Of a stretch of DNA of 64,000 nt, positions 50,065 to 63,645 are shown piece by piece (within the stretch, counting starts at the first letter, position 1; each line of letters begins with the position of its first letter). Under the pieces are notes generated by a model. It saw nothing but the letters and a program-made list of their open reading frames with translations. It was not told where the DNA came from and did no database searches. Position numbers and translations under genes: made by a program. Source of the stretch: Salinivibrio sharmensis. Lineage in GTDB: Bacteria; Pseudomonadota; Gammaproteobacteria; Enterobacterales; Vibrionaceae. Location of the stretch: assembly GCF_001995985.1 (NCBI RefSeq), contig NZ_MUFC01000002.1, forward strand, positions 134,703 through 198,702, written 5' to 3'.

Positions 50065-50091
50065 CGCCCTGTCTCGACAGGGCGCTTTTTT
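50065..50091 (+). terminator. Hairpin terminator between relA and mazG
   Basis: CGCCCTGT and ACAGGGCG pair around a four-base loop, followed by C and six T residues. It fills most of the 46-base gap to mazG and should limit read-through from relA. Confidence 0.75.
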
Positions 50092-50105
50092 ATAAGGAAC
50101 ACTTC

Positions 50106-50903
50106 ATGGCATCCATCGAGCGACTACTGACCATCATGGCAACCTTACGTGACCCAAATAACGGCTGTGAGTGGGATAGGGCGCAAACTGCTGACACCAT
50201 CGTGCCTCATACCTTAGAAGAAGCGTACGAAGTCGCGGATGCGATTGAGCGTGAAAACTGGTCAGACCTAAAAGATGAGCTCGGTGACCTACTTTTTCAA
50301 ATTGTGTTCTACAGTCAATTGGGGCGGGAAGAAAATCAGTTTGATTTTGAGGATGTGGTGAACGGCATTTGTGACAAACTCACGCGTCGCCATCCTCATG
50401 TTTTTGGTCCGAAAGACTCGCAGGGAAGGCCGTTACTAGCCCCAGATTGGGAGGGGATCAAAGCGCAAGAGCGCGCCGAGAAATCGCCCTCTATGCAACC
50501 GGAAAGTGTGCTGGATGGGGTGACCCAAGGGCTACCCGCTTTAACGCGAGCGTATAAATTGCAAAAGCGTTGCGCACGTGTGGGCTTTGATTGGCCAACC
50601 GTGCCACCTGTGATTGACAAGGTGCGTGAAGAGATTGAAGAGGTCGAGCAAGAACTGGCGCAAGCCTCTGTCAATCAGGCGCGTGTGGATGAAGAAGTCG
50701 GGGATTTATTATTCGCGGTGGTGAACTTGGCTCGTCACTTGGGAACAGATGCGGAGCAAGCGTTGCGCCGTGCCAACCAAAAATTTGAAGCTCGATTTCG
50801 TGGTGTTGAAAATCACTTACGTGATAATGAAAAAAACATTCAACAATGTCAGCTGGATGAACTAGAATCGGCGTGGCAGTTGGTTAAAAAGGCAGGTAAG
50901 TAA
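50106..50903 (+). CDS. mazG: Nucleoside triphosphate pyrophosphohydrolase MazG
   Basis: MazG hydrolyses NTPs and dNTPs to monophosphates and lowers (p)ppGpp in E. coli. The 265-residue protein has tandem MazG domains. The first has LEEAYEVADAIERENWSDLKDELGDLLFQIVFY; the second has EEIEEVEQELAQ and DEEVGDLLFAVVNLARHL. The acidic metal-binding EExxE-ExxD pattern is present in both. The start at 50106 follows AAGGAAC and is downstream of the relA terminator. It does not sit beside mazEF. Confidence 0.95.
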   Translation: MASIERLLTIMATLRDPNNGCEWDRAQTADTIVPHTLEEAYEVADAIERENWSDLKDELGDLLFQIVFYSQLGREENQFDFEDVVNGICDKLTRRHPHVFGPKDSQGRPLLAPDWEGIKAQERAEKSPSMQPESVLDGVTQGLPALTRAYKLQKRCARVGFDWPTVPPVIDKVREEIEEVEQELAQASVNQARVDEEVGDLLFAVVNLARHLGTDAEQALRRANQKFEARFRGVENHLRDNEKNIQQCQLDELESAWQLVKKAGK

Positions 50904-50970
50904 ATATCCTGTAATTGGCATAATTGATTTGTGACAATTAAAAACATCAAGGTGTGTGGTAGCTTTCACA

Positions 50971-50999
50971 TTGTGGGAGTCAATGGGGTCTGGTATCAT
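50971..50999 (+). promoter_or_regulatory. Probable pyrG promoter
   Basis: TTGTGG and TATCAT are separated by 17 bases, ending about 55 bases before pyrG. The match to the sigma-70 consensus is moderate. Confidence 0.45.
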
Positions 51000-51024
51000 A
51001 ATGTCCCGTCCAGAACTTCATTAA

Positions 51025-52689
<1,665 letters not shown>

Positions 52690-52696
52690 ACGAGAT

Positions 52697-52736
52697 TCGA
52701 GCGGTCGCCTGAACGTAGGCAGCCGCTTTTATTTTT
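52697..52736 (+). terminator. Possible pyrG terminator
   Basis: An imperfect hairpin (AGCGG..GCCT with AGGC..GCCGCT) is followed by TTTTATTTTT, between pyrG and eno. The stem has mismatches. Confidence 0.5.
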
Positions 52737-52747
52737 AAAAACAATGA

Positions 52748-54064
<1,317 letters not shown>

Positions 54065-54087
54065 TCGGCACTTAAGCACTTTTTGCT

Positions 54088-54121
54088 AAAAAGCCGTCCC
54101 GTTTAACGGGGCGGCTTTTTT
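54088..54121 (+). terminator. eno terminator
   Basis: AAAAGCCG-CCCGT and ACGGG-CGGCTTTTTT form a GC-rich stem followed by a T run just after eno. Confidence 0.88.
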
Positions 54122-54222
54122 CATTTAGGAAAACCATGACACCAGCCAGCGGATCCGCTAGCCTATGCGGTTAGTCAATCAGGGTGTGAATACCCTGAGC
54201 CGATATTGGAAGGAGTACAGGT

Positions 54223-54501
54223 ATGAGGCTGCTATCGGTTGCACTGTTTCTCACGCTGGTGTGGCTGCAGTACGAACTGTGGCTGGGTAAAAATGGCGTG
54301 ACAGATTATTGGCAAATTGAAGCCAATGTCGCCGTACAGCAACAAGCCAACCAAAAACTCGTTAAGCGTAACCAGCAAATGTACGCAGAAATTGCGGATT
54401 TGAAGCGTGGGCAAGAAGCGATTGAAGAGCGCGCACGCAATGAGCTGGGCATGATAAAGCCGAACGAGACATTTTTCCGATTAGTCGATAAATCCCAGTA
54501 A
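54223..54501 (+). CDS. ftsB: Cell division protein FtsB
   Basis: FtsB is a bitopic divisome protein that forms the FtsQLB complex. The 92-residue protein has one N-terminal membrane helix (about 3-20) followed by a coiled coil ([29 protein letters not shown]) and the conserved [21 protein letters not shown] strong AAGGAG site precedes the ATG. It is between eno and ispD, the conserved position. Confidence 0.95.
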   Translation: MRLLSVALFLTLVWLQYELWLGKNGVTDYWQIEANVAVQQQANQKLVKRNQQMYAEIADLKRGQEAIEERARNELGMIKPNETFFRLVDKSQ

Positions 54502-54543
54502 CTGACAGCCGTTGACTGGCGGTACAACCAAAGAAGATAACTT

Positions 54544-55260
54544 GTGGTCGAACAACCCCCCTTGCAGCACAACACCGCTTTAAAGCCCGGAATAAGCGCC
54601 GTGGTACCTGCCGCAGGTGTCGGCAGCAGGATGCAAGCTAGCTGCCCGAAACAATACCTTCCTCTAGCCGGCAAAATGCTGATTGAGCATACCGTTGAGC
54701 GTTTACTCTCTCACCCTGCCGTGGCTGACGTGATCATCGCCATTGGTGCTGACGATAGCTACTTTGCGCACACTCGCTTGAGTGAGCGTCCGAATGTGCG
54801 TGTGGTCTTGGGTGGAGCGACGCGTGCCGCGTCGGTGCAAGCTGGACTCGATGTGGTCAATACGCAATGGGTGATGGTGCATGATGCCGCACGCCCTTGT
54901 GTGTCGCATGCCGATATCGACGCCTTGATTAAACAGGCGCAATCTCACCCGGATGGCGCCTTACTCGCGGCGCCGGTTAGAGACACCATGAAGCGTGCGG
55001 ACGCGCAAGGGCAGGTGGCTCACACTGTTGAGCGTGAGGCGCTTTGGCATGCATTGACCCCACAAATGTTTTTAACCCAAACGCTAATCCAGGCACTTAA
55101 TGTGGCAGGAGATCAGGTGACTGACGAAGCGTCTGCCGTTGAAGCGCTTGGGGGGAAGCCTGTGCTGGTCCCTGCCAGTGCCAGCAACATTAAAGTCACC
55201 CACCCTGAGGATAAGTTTTTGGCCGAGTTTTACCTTTCACAACAAGAAGGCAAATCATGA
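54544..55260 (+). CDS. ispD: 2-C-methyl-D-erythritol 4-phosphate cytidylyltransferase
   Basis: IspD makes CDP-methylerythritol in the MEP isoprenoid pathway. The 238-residue protein has the CTP-binding [10 protein letters not shown] near residue 21, the HDAARPCVS block and the C-terminal [12 protein letters not shown]. The GTG start gives a leader some residues longer than in E. coli. The ispF gene overlaps its stop in ATGA, so the two steps are coupled in translation. Confidence 0.96.
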   Translation: MVEQPPLQHNTALKPGISAVVPAAGVGSRMQASCPKQYLPLAGKMLIEHTVERLLSHPAVADVIIAIGADDSYFAHTRLSERPNVRVVLGGATRAASVQAGLDVVNTQWVMVHDAARPCVSHADIDALIKQAQSHPDGALLAAPVRDTMKRADAQGQVAHTVEREALWHALTPQMFLTQTLIQALNVAGDQVTDEASAVEALGGKPVLVPASASNIKVTHPEDKFLAEFYLSQQEGKS

Positions 55261-55739
55261 TTCGAATTGGACATGGGTTTGATGTACACAAATTTGGTGG
55301 TGATGGCCCAGTGATCATTGGTGGTGTGGCTGTGCCTTATGAGCAAGGTTTGGTCGCGCACTCGGACGGTGATGTGGCACTCCACGCCCTGTGTGATGCG
55401 CTGTTAGGCGCGATTGCTGCCGGTGACATTGGCCAGCATTTCCCAGACACCAGTGATGAGTGGAAAGGCGCCGACAGCCGTATGCTGCTGCGCGACGTCT
55501 ACCGCAAAGTACAAGACAAAGGCTATTGCTTGGGCAATGCAGATATCACTATCATCGCGCAAGCGCCGAAAATGGGCCCACATATCGACGCAATGCGTGA
55601 AGCCATCGCCAGTGATTTGTGTGTGACGGTGGATGCGGTTAATGTCAAAGCCACCACCTCTGAGCGTTTGGGGTTTACCGGACGCAAAGAAGGTATTGCC
55701 TGTGAAGCGGTAGTTTTACTCAACAAAGAGGCTGTATGA
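55257..55739 (+). CDS. ispF: 2-C-methyl-D-erythritol 2,4-cyclodiphosphate synthase
   Basis: IspF cyclises CDP-methylerythritol 2-phosphate in the MEP pathway. The 160-residue protein has the metal-binding Asp9 and His11 in GHGFDVHKF, the [18 protein letters not shown] block and the CMP-binding [16 protein letters not shown]. It overlaps ispD upstream and truD downstream in ATGA junctions. Confidence 0.97.
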   Translation: MIRIGHGFDVHKFGGDGPVIIGGVAVPYEQGLVAHSDGDVALHALCDALLGAIAAGDIGQHFPDTSDEWKGADSRMLLRDVYRKVQDKGYCLGNADITIIAQAPKMGPHIDAMREAIASDLCVTVDAVNVKATTSERLGFTGRKEGIACEAVVLLNKEAV

Positions 55740-56770
55740 CGGACTTACTCGCACCCTTGGCATATTTACATGGTCAGCCGACCCAGTCTGGCACCTTAAA
55801 AGCGTCACCGGACGATTTTATTGTCTCGGAATCCCTGGGTTTCACCCCATCAGGTCAAGGTGAACACTTTTTAGTGCGGATTAAAAAACGTGGTGAAAAT
55901 ACCAAATACGTCGCCAATGAGTTGGCAAAAGCCTGTGGTGTCACCTCACGACAAGTGAGTTGGGCTGGGCTAAAAGATCGTCACGCCGTGACTGAGCAAT
56001 GGTTCAGTGTTCATCTGCCAGGTAAAGCGGATCCAGATTTAACCGCGTTTGTCCAAAGCCATCCGGGGGTAGTCAGCATTGAAGGGACAGCCCGGCATCA
56101 GCATAAACTGCGTCCTGGCGATCTGACCGGCAATCAGTTCACGCTCTGCATTCGTGATCTGGCGTCGCCACAGGCTTTAGTGCCGCGCTTAGCCGCGATT
56201 GCCGAGCAGGGCGTGCCCAACTACTTTGGTGCACAGCGCTTTGGTCGTGATGGCAATAATGTTGAGATGGCACGCGCTTGGGGACGTGGAGAGATAAAAG
56301 TCCGTGACAAAAGCAAACGTAGTTTTTATCTCTCAGCAGCCCGGTCACTGCTGTTTAATCAAGTCGTCTCTGCACGAATAGAGGCGGATGCCTTTACCTC
56401 TACCTTGGCGGGTGACCTGTGTCTCGACGCGCAGCAGCAAACGTACTTGGTTGAGCAGGCGGGGCAGTGTCATTCTGCGATCACCGGCCCTCTGACCGGC
56501 GATAATGCGTTGCCCACTGAGGGGCAAGCACAGCACTTTGAGCAAGCGGTGGTCGACAAAGAGCCTGAGCTATTAGCCGTGATCCGTGATAATCGCATGC
56601 GTCATGACCGTCGTGTGTTGTGTTTATTGCCGCAAGCGATGAGCTGGACACATGATGCTGACACCCTCACCGTGAGTTTCTTTTTACCTGCAGGGGCCTT
56701 TGCCACCGCGGTGATGCGAGAGTTAGTCGTCGCGAGCCCACAAGGAGAGCACAATGCGAATATTGATTAG
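55736..56770 (+). CDS. truD: tRNA pseudouridine(13) synthase TruD
   Basis: TruD converts U13 of tRNA-Glu to pseudouridine. The 344-residue protein has the catalytic Asp81 in [13 protein letters not shown] and the family blocks [15 protein letters not shown] and [17 protein letters not shown]. It overlaps ispF by four bases and surE by 17 bases, so it lies in the ispDF-truD-surE-pcm row. Confidence 0.96.
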   Translation: MTDLLAPLAYLHGQPTQSGTLKASPDDFIVSESLGFTPSGQGEHFLVRIKKRGENTKYVANELAKACGVTSRQVSWAGLKDRHAVTEQWFSVHLPGKADPDLTAFVQSHPGVVSIEGTARHQHKLRPGDLTGNQFTLCIRDLASPQALVPRLAAIAEQGVPNYFGAQRFGRDGNNVEMARAWGRGEIKVRDKSKRSFYLSAARSLLFNQVVSARIEADAFTSTLAGDLCLDAQQQTYLVEQAGQCHSAITGPLTGDNALPTEGQAQHFEQAVVDKEPELLAVIRDNRMRHDRRVLCLLPQAMSWTHDADTLTVSFFLPAGAFATAVMRELVVASPQGEHNANID

Positions 56771-57491
56771 TAACGACGACGGTTACCATGCCCAAGGGAT
56801 CCAAACCTTGACCGAGGCGTTATCGACCATCGCAGATGTGGTGGTGGCCGCGCCGGATCGTAATTGTTCAGGTGCGTCAAATTCACTGACATTGGAAAAC
56901 CCCTTACGCGTACGCGAGCTAGGGCCACAGCGTTATGCGGTACAGGGCACCCCCACCGATTCAGTGCATTTGGCACTAAGGCAATTGGTCCCTTGGGAGC
57001 CGGATTTTGTGATCACCGGCATTAATCATGGCGCTAATCTGGGGGATGACGTGCTTTACTCGGGCACGGTCGCGGCGGCGACAGAGGGCTTTTTCCTGGG
57101 CGCACCGGCCATTGCCGTGTCGCTTTGTGGTCGCCAGCATTTTGAGACAGCCGCGCACGTCGTGAAACAATTCTTAGCTAAGAATCAGCGCCATGCTGCC
57201 CCGAGTCATCGTTTGATCAATATTAATGTGCCCGATGTACCAATCGATAGCTTAGAGGGGTGGAAAGTGACCCGTCTTGGCGCCCGCCATCACGCCGAAG
57301 ATGTGATAAAACAAAGCGACCCGCGGGGCAAACCGATATACTGGGTCGGTGCGCCAGGTCAAACCCAAGATGCAGGGCCGGGAACCGATTTTCACGCCAT
57401 CGCGGCGCAGTACGTTTCTATTACGCCACTGCAGGTAGACTTAACCGCTCATGATACCCTAGGCGTGTTTTCACAATGGTTAAGTGAGTAA
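56754..57491 (+). CDS. surE: 5'/3'-nucleotidase SurE
   Basis: SurE is a metal-dependent nucleoside monophosphatase linked to stationary-phase survival. The 245-residue protein has the metal-binding acidic pair in [11 protein letters not shown], the Ser/Asn block [14 protein letters not shown] and [21 protein letters not shown]. Its start lies inside the truD end. It precedes pcm as in E. coli. Confidence 0.96.
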   Translation: MRILISNDDGYHAQGIQTLTEALSTIADVVVAAPDRNCSGASNSLTLENPLRVRELGPQRYAVQGTPTDSVHLALRQLVPWEPDFVITGINHGANLGDDVLYSGTVAAATEGFFLGAPAIAVSLCGRQHFETAAHVVKQFLAKNQRHAAPSHRLININVPDVPIDSLEGWKVTRLGARHHAEDVIKQSDPRGKPIYWVGAPGQTQDAGPGTDFHAIAAQYVSITPLQVDLTAHDTLGVFSQWLSE

Positions 57492-57576
57492 GCGGCAAAC
57501 ACGTCATCGTTGGTGAGCCGCATTGAGGCGGCAACCGTTTCAATAGACTTATACTCAGTGATAAAGGAAGCAGACG

Positions 57577-58197
57577 TTGAGTCAAGCGCAATCACTTATT
57601 CAATTTTTGCAGCAACAAGGTGTCACAGACACCGATGTTTTAGACGCCATGCAGGCGGTGCCCCGGCATTTATTCGTCTCTGAAGCCATGACCCACCAAG
57701 CTTATGGTAACAATGCGTTACCTATTGGATGGGGACAAACTATTTCACAACCTTATATTGTGGCTAAGATGACATCATTGCTCAATTTGCGACGCGATAG
57801 TCGCATTTTGGAAATTGGCACTGGATCCGGTTATCAAACGGCGGTCCTCGCTAACTTGGTTGATCACGTTTATTCTGTCGAGCGGATCAAACCATTACAA
57901 ATGCTAGCCAAACGGCGCTTAAAGCAGCTAGATATTTATAATGTGTCGACAAAACATGGAGATGGTTGGCAAGGGTGGCCGTCGAAGGGCCCTTATGATG
58001 CGATCATGGTAACAGCGGCCGCGGCCCACGTGCCCGATGCCTTGTGCGATCAGCTCAATGATGGCGGCGTGATGCTTATTCCGATTGGTGATGATGAGCA
58101 AATATTGATGCGCGTCATTCGCCAAGGCACCACTTTTCACACCGAGACAGTTGAATCGGTTAAATTTGTTCCCCTGGTGGCAGGTGAGCTGGCATAA
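57577..58197 (+). CDS. pcm: Protein-L-isoaspartate O-methyltransferase
   Basis: Pcm methylates isoaspartyl residues in damaged proteins to start their repair. The 206-residue enzyme has the AdoMet-binding [16 protein letters not shown] near residue 79, [13 protein letters not shown] and [10 protein letters not shown]. The start is a TTG preceded by AAGGAAGC, giving [12 protein letters not shown]. The surE-pcm-nlpD-rpoS order is conserved in gammaproteobacteria. Confidence 0.95.
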   Translation: MSQAQSLIQFLQQQGVTDTDVLDAMQAVPRHLFVSEAMTHQAYGNNALPIGWGQTISQPYIVAKMTSLLNLRRDSRILEIGTGSGYQTAVLANLVDHVYSVERIKPLQMLAKRRLKQLDIYNVSTKHGDGWQGWPSKGPYDAIMVTAAAAHVPDALCDQLNDGGVMLIPIGDDEQILMRVIRQGTTFHTETVESVKFVPLVAGELA

Positions 58198-58231
58198 ACT
58201 GTCTCAGAGATGGAGCTGTGTTTAAAAACAG

Positions 58232-59134
58232 ATGAAAATCGCGCTTTTTCTGTCACTGTTAGTTGTTATATCTGGTTGTTCCTGGCATGGACCGGCTCCG
58301 GTATCCAGTGTGACACCAGACTATACCAGCGTTGATAGGGGCAGCTATCGCGGCAGCTATTACGAAGTAAAACAGGGCGATACGCTTTATTATATCGCCT
58401 ACATTACTGATCGTGATATCGATGACATTATCGAGCACAATAATCTACAGCCTCCTTATACTATCTACCCTGGGCAAACACTGGCGTTGTGGAAGCCTGC
58501 CTACCAACGCCCTGATGTGGCCAAAGCCACATCAGGCGCCACAAATGTGGCCTCTGCCACAACTTCAGCTGCAAGTGCGGGGGCAGTAGCAGCATCTTCT
58601 AGAAAAGACGCTAACCCTGGCAAATTTGAGGGTAAAAAGAAGTCTAAAACCGCGAGTGAACGCACAAAAGGCGTTGAATCGGGGTCATCGTCGAGGTACA
58701 GTCAAACGAAAGAAAAAAGTAAACAAGCTGTTAATAAGCGGACCGCTAGCTCATCCAACCAACAGATAAGCTGGCAATGGCCAACCAGAGGCCGGATGGT
58801 GTCCCGATTTTCTAGCACAGAGCGAGGCAATAAGGGCATAGATATTGCTGGACAACGAGGACAGGGCATTCAGGCAGCGGCAGATGGAAAAGTCGTGTAC
58901 GCCGGAAGTGCACTTCGGGGTTACGGTAAATTAATAATAGTGAAACACAATGATGATTATCTAAGCGCCTATGCGCACAATGATAGTTTTTATGTTTCAG
59001 AAGGCCAAGCTGTCAACAAGGGGCAGAAAATAGCTTCAATGGGCAGTTCTGGTGCAAACAGTGTTCGGTTGCATTTTGAAATTCGCTATAAAGGAAAATC
59101 GGTCAATCCGTTACATTATCTGCCAAAGCGGTAG
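58232..59134 (+). CDS. nlpD: Murein hydrolase activator NlpD
   Basis: NlpD is an outer-membrane lipoprotein that activates the AmiC amidase during cell separation. The 300-residue protein has a signal peptide ending in the lipobox VISGC (Cys16), a LysM domain (about 45-90), a low-complexity Ala/Ser/Lys linker and a C-terminal M23 domain. The M23 domain is degenerate: the first catalytic His is Asn (NKGIDIA), and the last HxH reads RLHFE, as expected for an activator. It is shorter than E. coli NlpD (379), mainly in the linker. The main rpoS promoter may lie inside it. Confidence 0.94.
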   Translation: MKIALFLSLLVVISGCSWHGPAPVSSVTPDYTSVDRGSYRGSYYEVKQGDTLYYIAYITDRDIDDIIEHNNLQPPYTIYPGQTLALWKPAYQRPDVAKATSGATNVASATTSAASAGAVAASSRKDANPGKFEGKKKSKTASERTKGVESGSSSRYSQTKEKSKQAVNKRTASSSNQQISWQWPTRGRMVSRFSSTERGNKGIDIAGQRGQGIQAAADGKVVYAGSALRGYGKLIIVKHNDDYLSAYAHNDSFYVSEGQAVNKGQKIASMGSSGANSVRLHFEIRYKGKSVNPLHYLPKR

Positions 59135-59235
59135 CACAGGATAACCAAGGTGATATCGCCGCAGCCACCAATGTTACGGGGCCGGTATAAGCAGAAATGA
59201 GTTCTGCTTAGCTGCTACGTCATAAGGGAGGCGCT

Positions 59236-60210
59236 ATGAGCCAAACAAATACCGCAAAGAAACTGGACGGCTTGAATCAAGACGTTGAATTCGACACCGT
59301 AGAGGCACAAGCCGAGGAGGTGCTCGAAGAAGTCGAAGAGGCAGTACAGCAACAAGCGGCCACTTCAAAGGCCTCTGATGCCACCCAACTCTACCTGAGC
59401 GAAATTGGCTTCTCGCCACTGCTTACCGCTGAAGAAGAAGTCCTCTATGCGCGCCGAGCGCTGCGTGGTGATGAAGTCGCTCGCAAGCGTATGATTGAGA
59501 GCAATCTTCGGCTCGTGGTGAAAATCTCACGTCGCTATTCTAACCGAGGTTTAGCGCTGCTGGATTTGGTTGAAGAAGGAAACCTCGGCCTGATCCGTGC
59601 GGTAGAGAAGTTTGACCCTGAACGCGGCTTCCGTTTTTCAACTTATGCAACCTGGTGGATTCGTCAAACCATTGAACGCGCCATCATGAACCAAACACGC
59701 ACCATTCGCCTGCCTATTCACGTGGTGAAAGAGCTTAACGTGTACCTGCGTACTGCACGCGAACTGGCGCAAAAGCTTGATCATGAACCGACCGCTGAAG
59801 ACATCGCGGCTCAGCTTGATAAGCCGGTAGAAGATGTGAACCGGATGCTTCGTCTTAACGAGCGTATTGGCTCTGTGGATAACCCCATTGGTGGCGATTC
59901 AGAAAAAGCCTTGCTAGATATCATCCCAGATGAGAAGCAAGACGGCCCAGAGTACACCACACAAGACGATGACATGAAAAAGTCGATTGTGCAGTGGCTA
60001 CAAGAGCTCAACCCTAAGCAGCGAGAAGTGTTATCACGTCGTTTCGGGCTTTTGGGTCACGAAGCGTCAACACTGGAAGATGTGGGACGTGAGATTGGCC
60101 TAACCCGCGAGCGAGTACGTCAAATCCAGGTGGAAGGGCTACGCCGTTTGCGCGACATGTTGACGCATCAAGGGCTGAGCATTGAATCGCTCTTTAACGT
60201 TGAGCAATAA
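59236..60210 (+). CDS. rpoS: RNA polymerase sigma factor RpoS
   Basis: RpoS directs the general stress and stationary-phase response. The 324-residue sigma-70-type factor has an acidic N-terminal region, region 1.2/2 with [21 protein letters not shown] and [21 protein letters not shown], region 3 and region 4 with [28 protein letters not shown]. It is slightly shorter than E. coli RpoS (330). A GGGAGG-type ribosome site precedes the ATG. The nlpD-rpoS-mutS-recA arrangement is conserved. Confidence 0.97.
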   Translation: MSQTNTAKKLDGLNQDVEFDTVEAQAEEVLEEVEEAVQQQAATSKASDATQLYLSEIGFSPLLTAEEEVLYARRALRGDEVARKRMIESNLRLVVKISRRYSNRGLALLDLVEEGNLGLIRAVEKFDPERGFRFSTYATWWIRQTIERAIMNQTRTIRLPIHVVKELNVYLRTARELAQKLDHEPTAEDIAAQLDKPVEDVNRMLRLNERIGSVDNPIGGDSEKALLDIIPDEKQDGPEYTTQDDDMKKSIVQWLQELNPKQREVLSRRFGLLGHEASTLEDVGREIGLTRERVRQIQVEGLRRLRDMLTHQGLSIESLFNVEQ

Positions 60211-60269
60211 ACGCGCTGTCAATCTCGCATCAGTCATAGCGCGAGACTGACAATCATAGACGTAAATGA

Positions 60270-60295
60270 AGGGACAGCGATGGCTGTCCCTTTTT
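60270..60295 (+). terminator. rpoS terminator
   Basis: AGGGACAGC and GCTGTCCCT pair around a four-base loop, followed by TTTTT. It lies about 60 bases after the rpoS stop and before the converging mutS end. Confidence 0.8.
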
Positions 60296-60336
60296 ATTGG
60301 CGGTCATGATGGTTCGCAAGATGACGGCGCGGCTGA

Positions 60337-62916
60337 TTAGCGAGATTGCTGTAACGCCTTGAGGGCATAGAGGGCATCTAGGGCTTGGCGCGGCGTCATC
60401 TCATCGGGGTTTAAGGCATCGACTGCGTTATCCAGCTCGCTGGGTTCAGGCAGCAAGGCGAGCTGAGCGGATGCTGGGTCACCGACCGTTTGTTCAGCAT
60501 GAACCGTTTGGTGACCGCTTTGCTCCAGTTGTGCCAGTTTGTGCTTGGCACGACGAATCACCGGCTTGGGAACGCCAGCGAGGCTTGCAACCGCCAAGCC
60601 ATATGATTTACTGGCCGCCCCTTCCTGCACAGCGTGCATAAACGCAATGTCATCGCCATGTTCCATGGCATCAAGATGCACATTCACTAAGCCTTCCATT
60701 TGCCCTGGCAGTTCGGTGAGTTCGAAATAATGGGTGGCAAATAAGGTCATCGCTTGGATTTTCTCTGCCAACCATTCCGCGCTGGCCCACGCCAAAGATA
60801 AGCCATCGTAGGTGCTGGTACCGCGGCCAATCTCGTCCATCAACACCAAGCTGTTAGCGGTTGCATTGTGGAGAATATTGGCGGTTTCTGTCATTTCCAC
60901 CATAAATGTGGAGCGGCCGGAAGCGAGATCATCAGAGGCACCAATACGAGTGAAAATACGATCGACGGGCCCAATGGTTGCACGATCGGCGGGCACATAA
61001 GCACCAATATGACTCAGCAAGGTGATCAACGCGGTTTGGCGCATATAAGTGGATTTACCCCCCATATTCGGTCCGGTAATGATCAACATTCGGCGCTCAG
61101 GGCTTAAGGCAATAGGGTTAGGGATAAAGGGGTCACTCATTACTTGCTCTACCACTGGATGGCGGCCAGCTTCGATATCGATGCCCGGCTTATCGGTGAG
61201 CACTGGGCGATGATAATTGAGTGTATCTGCTCGCTCGGCGAGGTTACACAGTACATCGAGCCCAGAGAGCGCTTCAGAGGCATGTTGCAGCTGGGCCAAG
61301 TGTGGCAGTAATAAATCAAACAACTCTTCCCACAGCCGTTTCTCTAACGCTAATGCATTAGAACGAGAGCTTAAGACTTTATCTTCGTGCTCTTTCAATT
61401 CGGGGATAATGTAACGTTCTGCATTTTTAAGCGTTTGTCGGCGGATATAGTGCGCGGGCACTCGGTCGCTTTGCGCGCGGCTAATTTGAATGTAAAAGCC
61501 ATGGACTTGGTTATAACCCACCTTCAGGGTATCGATGCCATATTGTTCGCGCTCGCGGGTTTCTAGTTCTTCTAAGTAGCGTGATGCACCTTCCGATAAG
61601 TCGCGCCACTCATCCAGTTCCGCGTTGTAACCTGGCGCAATCACGCCGCCATCACGGATCACTACCGGTGGGTTTTCGACCACTGCGCGGTTGAGTAAGT
61701 CTTGCAGCTCTGGCATCGGTGTGGTGGCAGTGAGGTAATCAGAAAACGCACTATGATCCAGCTCGGTGAGCAGTGCCTGTACTTCAGGTAGCTGTGCTAA
61801 CGCGGTGCGCAGCCGTGCCATATCACGCGGGCGAGCGGATCGCATTGCCAAGCGAGCCAGTACACGTTCAATGTCGCCAACTGGTTTGAGTGCGGCGCTT
61901 AAATCGATGTAAAGACCACTATCAAGCAGCGCACCGATTGCATCCAAACGCTGGTTGAGCACTTGAGGGTCGCGCAGGGGTTGATGGAGCCAACGCTTCA
62001 GTAAGCGACTGCCCATCGGCGTCGTCGTGCGATCCAAAACGTCAGCCAGCGTATTGTCGCTACCGCCAGCAAGGTTTTGGGTGATCTCTAAATTACGCCG
62101 TGTGGCAGCGTCCAACACCACAGAGGTGTCTTGCTGATCTTTGATGATGGCACGAATATGGGGGAGCGCAGTGCGCTGTGTTTCTTTGGCGTACTGCAAC
62201 ACACAGCCAGCGGCACAGAGCCCCAGCGTACAGTCTTCCACGCCAAAACCGACTAGATCGCGCGTGCCAAATTGACCGGTCAGTTGACTGCGAGCAGTGT
62301 CGAGATCGAACTCCCAAATCGGTCGACGCCTTGCGCCGCGGCTCACCGCAAGTAAATCAGGGTAGGGAAAGTCTTCGGGGTATAGTAGCTCTGCCGGTTG
62401 CGTGCGTTGCAGCTCGGCTTGCATTTGTTCGTAAGTCGCAGGCTCAGTCAGTACAAATCGCCCAGAGGTAATATCTAAGGTGGCGAAGCCAAACTGCTCA
62501 TTATCACAAGTCAGTGCGGCGACCAAGTTATCAACCCGTTCGCTAAGCAGCGCTTCATCCGATACCGTACCGGGGGTGACGATTCGTACTACCTGGCGCT
62601 CAACCGGCCCTTTACTGGTGGCCGGCTCGCCAATTTGCTCACAAATCGCCACCGGCTCACCCAATTGCACTAACTTAGCTAAATACCCCTCCACGGCATG
62701 AAAGGGCACACCCGCCATGGGGATCGGCTCACCGCCTGAGCTACCGCGCTTTGTTAGCGAAATATCCAAAAGCTGAGAGGCACGTTTGGCATCGTCGTAA
62801 AAGAGTTCGTAAAAATCCCCCATGCGGTAGAACAGCAGCTCTTCAGGGTGCTGCGCTTTGAGTTTGAGGTACTGTTGCATCATAGGGGTGTGCTTTTCGA
62901 GCGCTTGTACTGTCAC
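60337..62916 (-). CDS. mutS: DNA mismatch repair protein MutS
   Basis: MutS recognises base mismatches and small loops. The GTG at 62916 gives 859 residues (853 in E. coli) starting [17 protein letters not shown], with an AGGT site ten bases upstream; a longer ATG frame would add 33 unconserved residues. The mismatch-contact Phe-x-Glu is in [12 protein letters not shown], and the ATPase has Walker [16 protein letters not shown] and the [12 protein letters not shown] loop. It converges on rpoS and is divergent from pncC. Confidence 0.96.
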   Translation of the reverse strand: MTVQALEKHTPMMQQYLKLKAQHPEELLFYRMGDFYELFYDDAKRASQLLDISLTKRGSSGGEPIPMAGVPFHAVEGYLAKLVQLGEPVAICEQIGEPATSKGPVERQVVRIVTPGTVSDEALLSERVDNLVAALTCDNEQFGFATLDITSGRFVLTEPATYEQMQAELQRTQPAELLYPEDFPYPDLLAVSRGARRRPIWEFDLDTARSQLTGQFGTRDLVGFGVEDCTLGLCAAGCVLQYAKETQRTALPHIRAIIKDQQDTSVVLDAATRRNLEITQNLAGGSDNTLADVLDRTTTPMGSRLLKRWLHQPLRDPQVLNQRLDAIGALLDSGLYIDLSAALKPVGDIERVLARLAMRSARPRDMARLRTALAQLPEVQALLTELDHSAFSDYLTATTPMPELQDLLNRAVVENPPVVIRDGGVIAPGYNAELDEWRDLSEGASRYLEELETREREQYGIDTLKVGYNQVHGFYIQISRAQSDRVPAHYIRRQTLKNAERYIIPELKEHEDKVLSSRSNALALEKRLWEELFDLLLPHLAQLQHASEALSGLDVLCNLAERADTLNYHRPVLTDKPGIDIEAGRHPVVEQVMSDPFIPNPIALSPERRMLIITGPNMGGKSTYMRQTALITLLSHIGAYVPADRATIGPVDRIFTRIGASDDLASGRSTFMVEMTETANILHNATANSLVLMDEIGRGTSTYDGLSLAWASAEWLAEKIQAMTLFATHYFELTELPGQMEGLVNVHLDAMEHGDDIAFMHAVQEGAASKSYGLAVASLAGVPKPVIRRAKHKLAQLEQSGHQTVHAEQTVGDPASAQLALLPEPSELDNAVDALNPDEMTPRQALDALYALKALQQSR

Positions 62917-63024
62917 GACTAGACCTGCAAAATGGAACGTTGAAAAGGGTAGGTAGAATACGTGATCGTACGGCAAAGGGTAAAGTTGCGGTACTGGTTT
63001 CTTCACCCTCAACAAAAGGAGTGA

Positions 63025-63513
63025 ATGGTGGAACAGTTATTCTCGCTAGCAAAGCAACTCGGCGACGCCTTATTGGATGCGGGCTTAACGGTGACCACCG
63101 CAGAGTCTTGCACCGGTGGCGGTATTGCTTACTGCTTGACGGACGTGCCGGGTAGCTCGCAGTGGCTTCAGCAAGCTTGGGTCACCTACAGCAACCAGGC
63201 TAAGCATCAACAGGTGCATGTGCCAGACGATTTATTGACCCAATACGGTGCGGTGAGTGAGCCTGTGGTAACGGCCATGGCAGAGGGCGCACTCAATGAG
63301 GCTGCCGCTGACTTGGCGATTGCTGTTAGCGGTGTCGCTGGTCCGAGTGGTGGCAGTGCGGATAAACCTGTTGGCACCGTGTGGTTCGCATGGGCTTGGC
63401 ATGGCGGCGAAACCGACACTGAAGTGTGTCATTTTGAGGGTGATAGGCGCGCGGTCCGTGAACAAACGGTCGCACATGCCTTGTCACATGCTCTGACGCG
63501 CTTGTCTCCGTAA
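63025..63513 (+). CDS. pncC: Nicotinamide-nucleotide amidohydrolase PncC (CinA C-terminal family)
   Basis: PncC deamidates NMN to nicotinic acid mononucleotide in the pyridine nucleotide salvage cycle. The 162-residue protein consists only of the CinA C-terminal domain. It has [22 protein letters not shown] near residue 23, [13 protein letters not shown] and the loop [22 protein letters not shown]. The start follows AAAAGGAG. It precedes recA, as ygaD/pncC does in E. coli. Confidence 0.93.
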   Translation: MVEQLFSLAKQLGDALLDAGLTVTTAESCTGGGIAYCLTDVPGSSQWLQQAWVTYSNQAKHQQVHVPDDLLTQYGAVSEPVVTAMAEGALNEAAADLAIAVSGVAGPSGGSADKPVGTVWFAWAWHGGETDTEVCHFEGDRRAVREQTVAHALSHALTRLSP

Positions 63514-63555
63514 CTGGAGGCGTGTCGCATCACAAAGATTTTTTCTGTACAGGGC

Positions 63556-63583
63556 TAGACACTGTATAAATGGACAGTATACT
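63556..63583 (+). promoter_or_regulatory. recA promoter with LexA box
   Basis: A -35 TAGACA and -10 TATACT are separated by 16 bases, and the spacer (63562-63577) is CTGT-N8-ACAG, the LexA operator core. LexA bound there would cover the promoter. The recA start is 63 bases further on. Confidence 0.88.
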
Positions 63584-63645
63584 TAGCCCCAATTACTGAT
63601 AGCTTTCATCGCATAGCGATAGCGTTTTATTTCCTGGAGACTGAA

